Below, piece after piece: positions 13,229-23,653 of a stretch of DNA of 64,000 nucleotides. Numbering within the stretch: the first letter of the stretch is position 1; every line of letters starts with the position of its first letter. The translations under genes were made by a program, and so were the position numbers. Below the pieces are notes generated by a model that was given only the letters and a program-made list of their open reading frames with translations, was not told where the DNA came from and did not search any database. The stretch is from Epinephelus fuscoguttatus (Eukaryota; Chordata; Actinopteri; Perciformes; Serranidae), in assembly GCF_011397635.1 (NCBI RefSeq), contig NC_064769.1:18555207-18619206 (forward strand), written 5' to 3'.

Positions 13229-16200
13229 CACTTACAAGTAACAGTTTTTAGCTTTTGATATACAGATTAAACACATAAATATCTTTTCCCATACAGAAAC
13301 TTGTGAATGAGACATTCCAGAAAATCTGGTTCACTCCCACACCCAGTCACGACAAAGACGCCATGACCAGGAAGATCCTGAACATCACAGATGTGGTGCG
13401 TACTACCTTGGGTTGTGACAAATCTTTTGGCACCATCATCATTCAAATCAGAAACACACAATGTTTCATCTTGTCCTAATCTATCTCGTGCAATGTTTTC
13501 ATTCCATCCCAGGTGTCGGCATGCAAAGATTCAGGCTACGACTGGTTTGAGCAGCTTCTCCAAAATGTGAGTTGTTTAACTTGTGTGTCTTTATGATAGC
13601 TGGCATGTGCATATTTTGTCAGGCATCTTATTTAACTTCTGCATGGCATCTGTTTAGCTGCTGAAGTCAGAAGAGCAAGCTTCATACAAACCTGCCAAGA
13701 AGGCCTGCGTTCAGTTGGTGGACAATCTAGTGGAACACATACTGAAATATGAGGAGTCTCTCGCAGGTAATAAGAATAAAGGTAATCGTACGTTTGCTGT
13801 AATAATTCTTATTACATTATTATTGTGTTAAACTTAACCGTGCTATGTGTTTGCATTCCAGACTGTGAGGACAAAGGGGTCAACTCAGGTCGTCTGGTAG
13901 CATGCATCACCACTCTCTACCTGTTCAGCAAGATCCGAGCACAGTTAATGGTCAAACATGCCATGACTATGCAGCCCTACTTGACCACCAAGTGCAATGT
14001 AAGTACAAAGCAATTTTGTTCTGTCCAAGTCTATATTATTTTTTACCTGTCTGAAAGAATGGAAATAGGAAATCATCTGATGTGTCTGGTGCAGAATTGA
14101 ATACCAACTTTTATGTTGTGTTATAGGGCCATCTAGTGGCAGCTAAATGAAATCACGCAGGGTCCATCCTTGTTATGTCAGACAGCTGTCAACTCATTAC
14201 ACTCTGTTTCCATCTTCAGGCTGACATTGCATCCATTCTAACTGATTTCTGTGTGGGGGAGGAGGATTCGATTTTCCCTAACCAATCACTAAACAACCAC
14301 ATATCTGCCTGAATCTAATGTAATTTTAGGTCCACACTGACACATAGCCATGCTAACATACCTGTTTTACTGGGGTTTCAACAGTGGAGAGGAGCAAAGT
14401 AAAACAAACTACGATGTTGATGTTATTGTTAATTTAGAACAGCCTCAATAGCAGCATCTATCTAGTCTGTAATGCTCGCAGTTGTTGTTAATAATCCTCA
14501 AGAGCTCCAGCACACCACTTGACAAGGCTTGACTTCAGCTTGACAGCGTTAGTCCCGCACTGATTGCTAATTGAGTCCTCCTGCAGCACTCACAGTTTGT
14601 TTTTTACTTTAACCGAGAAACTGCTGTTTTGTTTTACAATGTCACATGAATCAGTTAACTCAAACTTGGTGGAGTGGGCGGATTCTTTTTTTGTGAGTAG
14701 TCAAGTGCCTACTTGTGTGACATATCAAGACCACAAACATGTAGAGGTTTATTGGAGCTCACTGGGACACACTTCCAAACACTGTACATGTCACAATTTA
14801 AGCTCAGATGTTTTTATTGGAACAAATGAGTAAGACCAACCACACAATTTTACGGTTACATTCAGATGATCTTAAAGAAATATACACATTCAGGAGCTGA
14901 GAGGAGGAGTATAATTAATAAAGCAGTAGTCGTTAATAGTGGTTCATAAAGTCATTTCCAGCTCAGCTTTTGACTGTGCAGCTGTCTCTGTATTGTAATT
15001 TCAGACTCAGAATGACTTCATGGTGATCTGTAACGTGGCAAAGATCCTGGAGCTGGTTGTGCCTCTGATGGAGCAGCCAAGTGAGACTTTCCTCACCACC
15101 ATAGAAGAAGACCTGATGAAGCTCATCATCAAATATGGCATGACGGTGAGTGTCATTTACAGCTTAGTGCTCACAGATACCTAAAATAACAGCAACCCAC
15201 CAACAGCGTGAAAGTGAAACTCCTGCTCTGAGTGTACAGATTCGATTTGAGCGTGATGTGATTTGTTTTGTCTGTTTCTCAGGTTGTACAGCACTGCGTG
15301 AGCTGTCTCGGTGCTGTTGTCAACAAGGTCACACACAACTACAAGTTTGTTTGGGCTTGTTTCAATCGCTACTATGGTAAGGGTTATGTTGTACATACAT
15401 TTTTATATAAAGATACATTTTCTTATACCAGAGTTTTTATGTATCTCAATATGAAAAAGGCTAAATCTAAAATACACCAATATTTTAAGCACGTGCACAC
15501 GAAGGGTTTATAATTGTTAACCTGTTCTTTCGCCTTCAAATTAAAAGTTAAATTATGCTCTTGCTGAACACACACCAAATATTGTTTTATTGTCCTGATT
15601 CTTTGATAGTTCACTGTGTAACAAGAAGAGCAAAAGTTAATTTTCATTGCCCTGTGTATCATTCTACAGGAGCTCTGGCAAAACTGAAGACCCAGCACCA
15701 AGAGGACCCCAACAGCTCCACTCTAGCTGCTAACAAACCCACTCTGCTGCGCTCACTGTTCACTGTGGGGGCTCTCTGTCGACACTTTGATTTTGACCAG
15801 GAGGAGTTCAAGGGTACCAACAAGGTAAACACCAGCAGTCTGCTTAAACTGTGTGTGCAGGACTACTGTACAATAGTGTTGTCACGGTACCAAAATTGGG
15901 ACCCACGGTCCGATACCAGTGAAAGTATCACAGTTCTGAGTAGTATCACGATACCACAGCAAAAATTAGGCAGATGTGCCTTTTGGGCTCGTTTCTCCTC
16001 TGACACGTCACATACCTGTGTGCCGCCACAGCTCGGCTGTTCAGGTACTTCTGGGCAGTCATGACACTGAAGAGGAAATTATTGGACCTGGAGCTGTGAC
16101 CCGCATTCAACCCACAACCGGCAGGATTCGCCTTTCGTTTCTGCTGCTGGTTGAAATCTGTACTTGCACAGCGTGCTCCTGAATGATTTCTCTTGCTCGC

Positions 16201-19200
16201 ACAAAACTATTTTTAGTTGCAAATGTGAGTAAAATGCTCCCACCGTAGAGCTCTGTTTATTTAACACTTTATTTAACACTTAAATACAGTGGAAAGCAAG
16301 TCACTGTACCATATATAAACAAATCTAGCCTACAAGTAAAAAGAAATAGATAATAACTTTCACCGCTTAAAGATACTCAATAGCTCAGCTAATACCTCAA
16401 ATGTCACTGGAAAACAAACCACTGCAGCAGCATATTGAGTGCCAGGTGACCAGCACACAGCGTTATTGGACGGCGCATGGACACTCATCCTCTTGCGACT
16501 GGACTTTGAACTTATCCCACAGTGGTGGTACCGTGAGGCACCATAGTACTACGGTACTCCAACATTATGGTATCATATGTACTGTGGTGTTTTAGTACCG
16601 CGGTCTACCGTTGTTACCAGTATATCGTGCAACACTACTGTACAAACTGTTCTGATGCTTGACTCACTGTCTCTCTCCGTGTCTCTTAGATTGTCATCAA
16701 GGACAAAGTGTTGGACCTTCTGCTGTACTTCACCACTCACGAAGAAGAGGAGGTCCAGATCAAGGCCATCATTGGTTTAGGTATGTTGCACCTCATCTCA
16801 GACTAACATAAAATGCAATCACTGTATTTAAACTGTAATTTCTAAAGATCTTTTTATTTGCCTGTGTTTGACATGTGTATTTAAACAATTTCCATTGTGT
16901 CAAGGCTTCCAGTTCATCATGCACCCAGAGCTCATGTTCATGCAGGACGTGAAGGTTCTGTATAACAATACCCTGTCAGATGAAAACAGTTCAGTCAGCC
17001 TGAAGATCCAGGTGCTAAAAAACCTGCAGACATATCTGCAAGAGGAGGACTCTCGAATGCAGGAGGCCGATCGCGAATGTGAGTTTGACAAATTTGCCTC
17101 ATGTGTTGTGTTACTGCCTCAAATTGTTGCTGTATATTCAGCAGTCAGTCGTGTAGAACATTCGTAGACTGATCAACGTGATGTCATTTTCTTACACAGG
17201 GAAGAACCAATCCAAGCAGGAGGATCTGAAAGAAATGGGAGACATCTCCTCAGGCATGAGCAGCTCTATAATGCAGATTTACTTGAAGCAGGTGCTGGAG
17301 TCCTTCTTCCACTCACAGTCCACTGTTCGACACTTTGCCCTGAACGTCATTTCACTGACTCTCAACCAGGGCCTCATCCATCCTGTACAGGTATGTTCAT
17401 TGTGTCACTCCAGCATAGCAACAGCAAGATATGCAGTATGTTTTATCTCATAGCAACGAGATTCTTTGCTGTCTTGAATACACCATGAGCTGTTCGCAGA
17501 TTTAGAACCATTTTTTGTTTTGTTTTGTTTTTTAGTGTGTGCCCTTCTTGATCGCCATGGGAACAGACCCTGAGCCAACCATGAAGAACAAGGCCGATCA
17601 ACAGCTGGTGGAGATCGACAAGAAATACTCAGGCTTCATCCATGTGAGTGGCTTGTGGGTTTACAATCACCGGCCTAGGTGTGAAAGTGTTGCTTTGAAT
17701 GCATCTGTGGGCACTGATGTTATATATATTGACACAGCGGGCCCTTCTAAACACTGAATGCTATGAGGAGGGAAAATTTGCTTTTTCACTCACACAGAAG
17801 CCCCAAAGTTACACAAAAATGTATTTCTTTATTTTTATTTGTTGTGACAAACAAAACAACTGCTGTACTGTCATTTAACTTTTGACCCTACACTTTGTAG
17901 GTCTGATAAAAAATAAAATACAGGCTTCAAGTCTTATTTATCAAAAAGATTTCAACCATCATCATTTTTTGAATTCGCAGATGAAGGCCGTAGCAGGGTT
18001 AAAGATGTCTCACCAGGTGCAGCAGGCTATAAACGGATCCAAAAGCGCAGTGATCCGAGGTTTCCGTCACGACGACTCGGACTCTGCTCTCTGCTCTCAT
18101 CTCTACACTCTGGTCCGAGGGAACCGACAACATAGACGTGCTTTCCTCATTTCGCTGCTCAACCTATTTGATGACAGCTGCGTAAGTTCACCTCTCTCCC
18201 TCTCTGTGTGTTGTTTTGCAGGTTTGTGTGTCTCTAGCCGCTCACTGCTCAAGCTTTACTGGTCATGAACAACTGATTAGAGCTGTGATGTTTTACACTT
18301 TGTCCCCCTGCAGAAAACAGAGGTGAACATGCTGTTGTTCATAGCAGACAACTTGGCCTGCTTCCCCTACCAGACTCAGGAGGAGCCTCTTTTCATCATG
18401 CATCATGTAGATATTGCTCTGTCTGTCTCTGGAAGCAACCTGCTCCAGTCTTTCAAGGAGGTGAGGAAATTTGTTTGATTCTATGTATAACTTTTTACTC
18501 TTAGATGTTATTTTTTATCATGAGATGAAAATTAAAGTTTGTGTAAAATATGCATTAGGAGTATATGAAAACATTTCGATAATATTTAGAAGCCATATTG
18601 CCCAGTCCTAGTATCTGATGTATATTTGCTCTACGTTTAAATGGTTTTGTTCTCTATGCAGTCTTTACAGAAACAGACCGTACAGCAGGAAAAGAAGACC
18701 AAGACCGAAAAGGAGACGAAAACGGAAAAGAAGTCAAAGACAAAAAAGAAAAAGAAGAAGAAGAAGAAGAAGAAGAAGAAGCCACAGAGGAGAAAATACA
18801 GCTCAGATGATGACGAGGACGGTGACGATGAGGATGAAGACGAGGAATCTGAGCAGAGCAGTAGTACTTCCAGCAGCAGCGATGAGGAAGAGGAGGTGGT
18901 CCACAGGCAAAAGAAAGCCGCTGCTTCTGAATCCGACTCCGAAGATGAGGATGCACTGATGGACCGCCTACCCGAAAACCCTAACCCTCTGCTGGACTTC
19001 GCCAGTGCTTCACAGGCTATCCTGCTGCTGCTGATGCTGAAGCAACATCTGAAGAATCTCTATGGCTTCTCAGACAGGTAGGCCACATCACAAATACCAG
19101 TCAACGGATCTTCCCTTAATTCTTTCTTTATAGTACACTTACTTACGTGACAAAAACGTAACTGAACTTTCTGTTTGCATTGCAGCAAAATCCAGAAATA

Positions 19201-21266
19201 TTCCCCAACGGAGTCTGCCAAAGTATATGACAAGGCAGTGAACAGGAAATCTAAGGTGCACTTCAACCCGCGTCAGACACTGGATTACCTGAAGAACAAC
19301 CTCGCCAACATGGAGCTAAGCCATGAGACAAAGAGGCATATTGTGAAACAGTATTTGGACGTAAGCATTCAGTACTGTGCTTTGAGTGTATTTTGTATTA
19401 TTTTAGTCTCAGGAATATGAGGAATATGTCTGTGTTTTTTTTTTTGTTTTCTTTTGTTTTTAATATATTTTCATTTTATTTGAATACAAAGTCAGCGGGT
19501 ACAAAGCATCTCACATTATACACTTAAGTTTTTTAATCAAAACAAACAAAAAGAGAACAAAGAGGAAAGAAAGGGAAAGTGTTTGTGTGTAACGTAGACG
19601 GGGAAATCTGTTTTATATAGCCTGATAGACTCAATCTATCCATTCTAGCATTTATCAAACATATCTGTCTTGAATCTCAAAGCAAATGTTAATTTTTTTT
19701 ATTACAAATATTTCATGCATCACATTAAACCAGTCTGCTGACGTGACTGAAGCTGTTATGGCATCCTACTCAGGTACAAGACCTGAAAACAAAACTTGAT
19801 CTGAATTTTTATAATTGAGGTTTTTACTGGTTTGAAAGGCTCGGTACATGGCATACATATTTTATTTTCTAGGCATACAAGAATACAAGGCATGTAGTTT
19901 TTATAATATGGAGGTGGACTCCAGTACATGAAGAAAAATTAACAAATAAGTCTGGAGGGATAGAGAAGAAAACAAACTAACAACATGTCGCACATGTGTC
20001 CTCATACATCACTCCACAGGGTCACATAATCACAGAGCAAGTTCATAATTAGGTAGGCTTATCTTCCATTTTGATATGAGTCCATAATGGCTCCCAAGGA
20101 GATACTCCTTTCTCCTGATCATCGTTTATTCTACTGACCATACATTCATAAGATGCTATTTCCACCATTGCATTAACTCATTCTTTCAATGCCTGGGCCT
20201 TTGTTGTCTTCCAGTGTCTTAGAATAACTTGACAGACAGTTATTAGACCCAGAATAATAACAGAAAATGCACACTTGGATACATTTAGTATTTGCGATCG
20301 GCCCCCAGTAAACACAACTTCTGACTTATAGGGATTTCTAAACATGCTGTCTCTGATTGTCTTCGGAACATGTCTGCTTGTATCTCTTAGTTCAAGGTAC
20401 TGATGGAGCACTTGGATCGTGACGAAGAGGACGAGGAGGGCGAAGCGAGTGCCAACGCCAGAAACAAAGCCATTACTTCACTGTTGAAAGGCCCGAAACC
20501 TTTGAACCACAACCACAATAATCACGCTGCTCCAGTGGAGACAGATGAGGAGGAGAGTGAGGAGGAAGATCCCCCTGCGGTAGGAATTAAAATCCTCAGA
20601 TTAGTGATTACGCATAGACTTTCTTGAGAGTTATTTAGGGTTCACAAGTAAGAGAAGAGAAGATGACTTACCCTCTTTAATATAAATTAATATACTGTAA
20701 AGCTATATAGGATGTCAGTATGAAATTATATGACCTTCTAATGCTTTTCACCTCCACAAACATCATAATGGTTTTCCTGGATTTTAAGTTTCAGAGGGAG
20801 CTGCTGTTCGCACATCATCGCAACATGGAGAATGTCTGGAAGATTTCTGTGCAGTGCTTCTTGTATAAAAAGTTTGTTCATGTCTGTCACGCTGTGCTTC
20901 TTCTAGCCACAGCGGAAACCAAGGAAAGGCAGGGAGCCCCCGGAGGATACAGGTCACATGAACGAGAGAGTGAAGGCCATGGACGTCATCGCCATCTGCT
21001 GTCCCAAATACAAGGACAGACCACAGATTGCCAGGGTCATCCAGAGGATCAAAACTGGCTACAGTATACACTGGATGACTGGATCTTACTCTGGGCCCTG
21101 GGCCGAGGTAAAGAAACGGGACGGTCGCAAAAAGGTGCCTTGGGTTGACACTATCAAGGAGTCAGACATTATTTACAAGAAAATATCTTTGACAAGTGGA
21201 AACAAGCTGACGAACAAAGTGGCACAGACGTTACGGGCGCTATACGCCGCCAAGGACGGGGACTAA
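1836..21266 (+). CDS. nipbl: Nipped-B-like cohesin loader (NIPBL), 5' partial, 43 exons in window
   Basis: NIPBL (Scc2) pairs with MAU2 (Scc4) and loads cohesin onto chromatin in the nucleus. The joined exons follow vertebrate NIPBL almost end to end: a Gln/Ser-rich N-terminal part, a charged low-complexity middle, then the HEAT-repeat body (for example LLLGKHQLSELGS, FFVENVSELQLC, VREAAVELLGRFVL) and the end DTIKESDIIYKK...YAAKDGD-stop. First coding exons (MAU2-binding part) lie upstream of the window. Exons: 1836-1944, 2030-2178, 3692-3807, 3906-3996, 4126-4641, 4728-6407, 6635-6721, 6875-7009, 7817-7888, 7982-8071, 8165-8268, 8355-8441, 8554-8779, 9041-9192, 9297-9377, 9501-9601, 10392-10521, 10603-10685, 10840-10972, 11087-11230, 11330-11419, 11705-11910, 12011-12113, 12205-12303, 12532-12678, 13038-13172, 13297-13395, 13513-13566, 13658-13766, 13862-13998, 15005-15145, 15283-15376, 15670-15824, 16690-16780, 16905-17078, 17200-17390, 17536-17643, 17981-18181, 18314-18460, 18662-19077, 19186-19360, 20391-20579, 20907-21266. 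All joins keep frame, with no internal stop. Teleosts carry nipbla and nipblb; I cannot say which this is. Confidence 0.95.
2179..3691 (+). other. nipbl intron, no feature recognised
   Basis: 1.5 kb between two nipbl exons. Apart from a short (TC)n tract near 3370-3383 I see nothing that I can name. A weak antisense frame at 2760-3047 shows no recognisable protein. Confidence 0.5.
5326..5900 (+). repeat. nipbl: Coding minisatellite: RD/KD/RE alternating-charge repeat in nipbl
   Basis: Inside the large 1,680-base exon (4728-6407) about 190 residues consist almost only of Arg, Lys, Asp and Glu in alternation (units such as RDRDKDRDREHEKD and RDRENEKDRDRHKD). The DNA is an imperfect hexamer-like repeat (GATAGA, GATAAG, GACAGA). 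Just upstream, diverged units with TPK remain (QPDTPKQK, QPETPKT), which resemble the tandem TPKQK units of mammalian NIPBL. The low complexity also opens long false frames, including an antisense Ser-Leu frame. Length is likely polymorphic. Confidence 0.9.
7070..7528. mobile_element. Probable non-autonomous hAT-like element
   Basis: Begins CAGGGCTCCCAAC and ends GTAGTAACCCTG, so the ends are inverted (CAGGG...CCCTG). The inside is rich in AGTCTTAAA/TCTTAAAA words typical of a common fish repeat. The flanks share TAAATG, though not in exact register. Located in the nipbl intron 7010-7816. Confidence 0.5.
9602..10391 (+). other. nipbl intron, no feature recognised
   Basis: 790 bases between exons ending RNF and starting LNSSDSDEE. 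No repeat family or RNA gene recognised. Confidence 0.5.
13187..13223. repeat. (GT)n microsatellite
   Basis: About 18 GT units, starting 14 bases after the splice donor at 13173 in nipbl. Confidence 0.95.
13999..15004 (+). other. nipbl intron, no feature recognised
   Basis: 1.0 kb between exons ending YLTTKCN and starting TQNDFMVICN. No repeat or RNA gene that I can name. Confidence 0.5.
15874..16637. mobile_element. Non-autonomous hAT-like transposon with perfect 8-bp target duplication
   Basis: A 764-bp insertion in the nipbl intron 15825-16689. The left end is TAGTGTTGTCACGGTACC and the reverse complement of the right end is TAGTGTTGCACGATATAC. It is flanked by identical 8-base repeats CTGTACAA (15866-15873 and 16638-16645), the signature of hAT-superfamily insertion. 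The ends carry repeated GGTACC/GGTACCG and CGATACC words. No transposase frame is present, so it would depend on a hAT transposase elsewhere. Confidence 0.88.
18732..18868 (+). repeat. nipbl: Coding (AAG)n poly-Lys tract followed by acidic/Ser tract in nipbl
   Basis: Exon 18662-19077 encodes a run of about thirteen lysines, mostly AAG codons (18742-18780), then a basic PQRRKY, then an Asp/Glu-rich stretch and a Ser-rich stretch. The place matches the charged, serine-rich linker that follows the HEAT domain in NIPBL (LLQSFKES... upstream, LLLLMLKQHLKNL downstream). The AAG run is a trinucleotide microsatellite in coding DNA and may vary in length between individuals. Confidence 0.85.
19434..20390 (-). 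mobile_element. Antisense L1-clade LINE 3' fragment
   Basis: Read on the - strand, 20390 down to about 20040 gives SRHVPKTIRDSMF..., then RHWKTTKAQALKE, a stop where a Trp is expected, and VNAMVEIASYECMVSRIND...SPWEPLWTHI. This matches the C-terminal end of L1-type ORF2 proteins (family knowledge). Beyond it comes non-coding 3' sequence ending in a T-rich tract on + (19434-19460), that is, a poly-A tail in antisense. Located in the nipbl intron 19361-20390, it seems to reach the acceptor at 20389-20390. Confidence 0.7.
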
Positions 21267-21630
21267 GAGTTAACCGACATTACTCAGACAGAAACCCCTC
21301 ACAGCCCAAATCTATGTGGAACCAATATGTTACAGAGAGAAAACAAAACCTCTTTAGATTAAAGGACCAGGTGGAGGAAAAGTATTGTGAACACTGATCT
21401 GTTTGACCACAGACATGTTTAAGTTAAACACAAGAAAAACATAAAGAAGGAAATGTTTGGGAAAACATTGTGTGGGAGTTCCTTCGCTGTTGTGCAGCAA
21501 CTTCGTTGTTTGATTTTTACTCCCACTGTATCATAGTTTAACTAAACACATGTTTATATCTGAACATAATTCTGTAAAAAAATAAACTGAATGTTGGAAA
21601 TTAGTGTATTGATGATGTTCTTAATAAAGT
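21267..21630 (+). terminator. nipbl: nipbl 3' UTR with polyadenylation signals
   Basis: After the TAA stop (21264-21266) AATAAA occurs at 21581-21586 and 21623-21628, with a later candidate at 21912-21917. The first two are close enough together to serve alternative cleavage. Confidence 0.65.
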
Positions 21631-23130
21631 GTTTTTGGAGTTTAAACTAGCACCAGATGGATTTATTCACTTGACCTGAGCTCCAACAAGTTTTAACTTT
21701 ACTTTTTTTTTCTTGTTTTGTTTATCATTTTGTTGTTTACCCACACTGTGTAATGGAGTATCTTTGATATGATTTATTTATGTTAAGAGCAGTGCAGTAT
21801 CTGTGCCTATATGCAGGGGAAGTTATATTGTTTTTAATATAGATTTTGATGTTATAGAACACAGAGCAAGAAAAAAGTGATCCCCCGCTCTTCTGGTGGA
21901 ACAAATACTGCAATAAAATTTTCTTACGTCTTCTTTACTTGTTTGCGCTTTTTTTCCTCACCTCAGAATATTTAGCATGTCATTTTCACAATTATCAGGC
22001 TCATCTTTTTTTTCTTTCTTTCTTTTTCTTTTGGCTGTACTGTGATTCACCTGTGTGACAGAGATCAGGGAGTGAAGCAATTTTTTGCCAGTTCTGTCTG
22101 GATAGCAGAAGAAATAATACCAGATATTTTCCTGTCACTTACTTTAAGTCTCTCCTGACTACACAACATTTGCTGGAACAAATAAACCCCAAGGATTATC
22201 TTGCCATTGTAATTATAGTTGTGAGGATGTGCACTTTATAAAATATCTCGGACCTCGCCCCACACTGATGGTTGATGTGCACAGTTTCTCTCTTCGCCTA
22301 AAGATTTGTTGCATTTTGGTGGAAATGGTAAATTTAAATACATGCTGTTTAAGCTGCAAGCACACGTGTCCTGTACTATCTGTTCCTGTGTGAAACCAAG
22401 CCGACCTGCATTCGTTTTATCAAGAATGCCCCTTGTGGTGGTTGGTCACATGTCACATGCTTTTTGAAATAGATAAAAAATGATTTCAAATCATGCGCAT
22501 TTACCATAACATATCAAAGTATTGCAAAATATCATAGGTCTTGCATATGTCTTGTTAAGGGAATCATATTTTTCTTCTTTAGCTGCTACAATGATTAAAA
22601 AAAAGAATTATTTGAAAATAAAGACATATATTCTATTGGATAATCTAAGAATGAAAAGACAATATCTTTTCTTTGCATACTAAGGCAACCAGTCCAGTAA
22701 AATGCTTTTTTTGGTTGTTTATTTCATTATTTATTTCATTCATTTATTTTTTTTATTCAACTTAATTGAACAAGGTAAACGTTACAGTGTCAAACGTAGA
22801 AACCGCATATTATCAAAGTCGAGATAGATTGAGATTGAACAATAAGGACAAAAGAAATAAAAACAAAAAACAGAGACAGCATTTTAAAATCATGTAACAA
22901 ACCACCAAACAGCTGGTTATAAAGATGTATGGTGGATATACTTTTCTTACTGTTCAAATGTTCCAGAGACTGCATTAGATTAAAAATAAAAAATCTATCA
23001 AAAAACAAAATAAATTAAAGAAAATAAAAGGGGAGGTGATTTGGTATAGGTATAGGCTATAGTTTTTGTTTTTTTGTTTTTACCTTTAATATCCTTTTAA
23101 AAAAAATGTAGATAGTTTGTGTGGCGACTG
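21631..23130. other. Intergenic spacer nipbl-nup155
   Basis: AT-rich, no convincing frame longer than chance. It has T-rich and A-rich runs at 22700-23120 that may be decayed retroelement tail, but I cannot identify a family. Confidence 0.5.
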
Positions 23131-23149
23131 TTTCAGACAGTATTACATT

Positions 23150-23653
23150 GGCCGGTGGGTGGCAGCACAGCGTTTCACTTGGCAGTGTCTGCCGGAAAAA
23201 AAAGGAGACGAACAAGAAGATGATTCACCGGAAAAAAACCTTTCACCTCTGCCGTTGTGCATGAGGTTGGCGGGCTGCTAGTTCTATGTGTCTTGGATAT
23301 ATTTCTTTAAATTTTGCTGCACAACTCGTGAAGGAAACTTCGTAGCCAAATCACTCAGTACCACGCGGAATCTTTTCAGTCGGGTAAAGCAACGAGTTCA
23401 CAGTAAAACACTTTATTTCACACTTAGCTAGCATTTAGCTTGCATGCTAAATAATAAGAGTTTATGCTAGCAGTCGGCTAACTAACCGGCGTTCTTCTAC
23501 TAGCTCGCTAGCATTAGGGAGCAATGAATATTTAACTCGTGAAGTTGGCAGTATAGATATGTCAGTTTACGTATGACATATCGTCTGACTTTGCTTATGT
23601 TTTTGTTTAATTCTGGTTTAATCTGTAGGTAAGTTAACGGTGGTAGCTCAGCC
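23150..23653 (+). promoter_or_regulatory. nup155: nup155 promoter / 5' UTR region with a 5' non-coding exon
   Basis: The sequence becomes less AT-rich here. A donor CGG|GTAAAG at 23393/23394 and an acceptor CTGTAG|GT at 23628/23629 suggest a non-coding first exon (roughly 23180-23393) spliced to the exon that carries the ATG at 23654. No TATA box was seen. The transcription start is inferred, not visible. Confidence 0.45.

Noticed and set aside
18654..18956. Antisense Ser-rich frame
   Set aside because: Shadow of the AAG run and acidic tract of nipbl.
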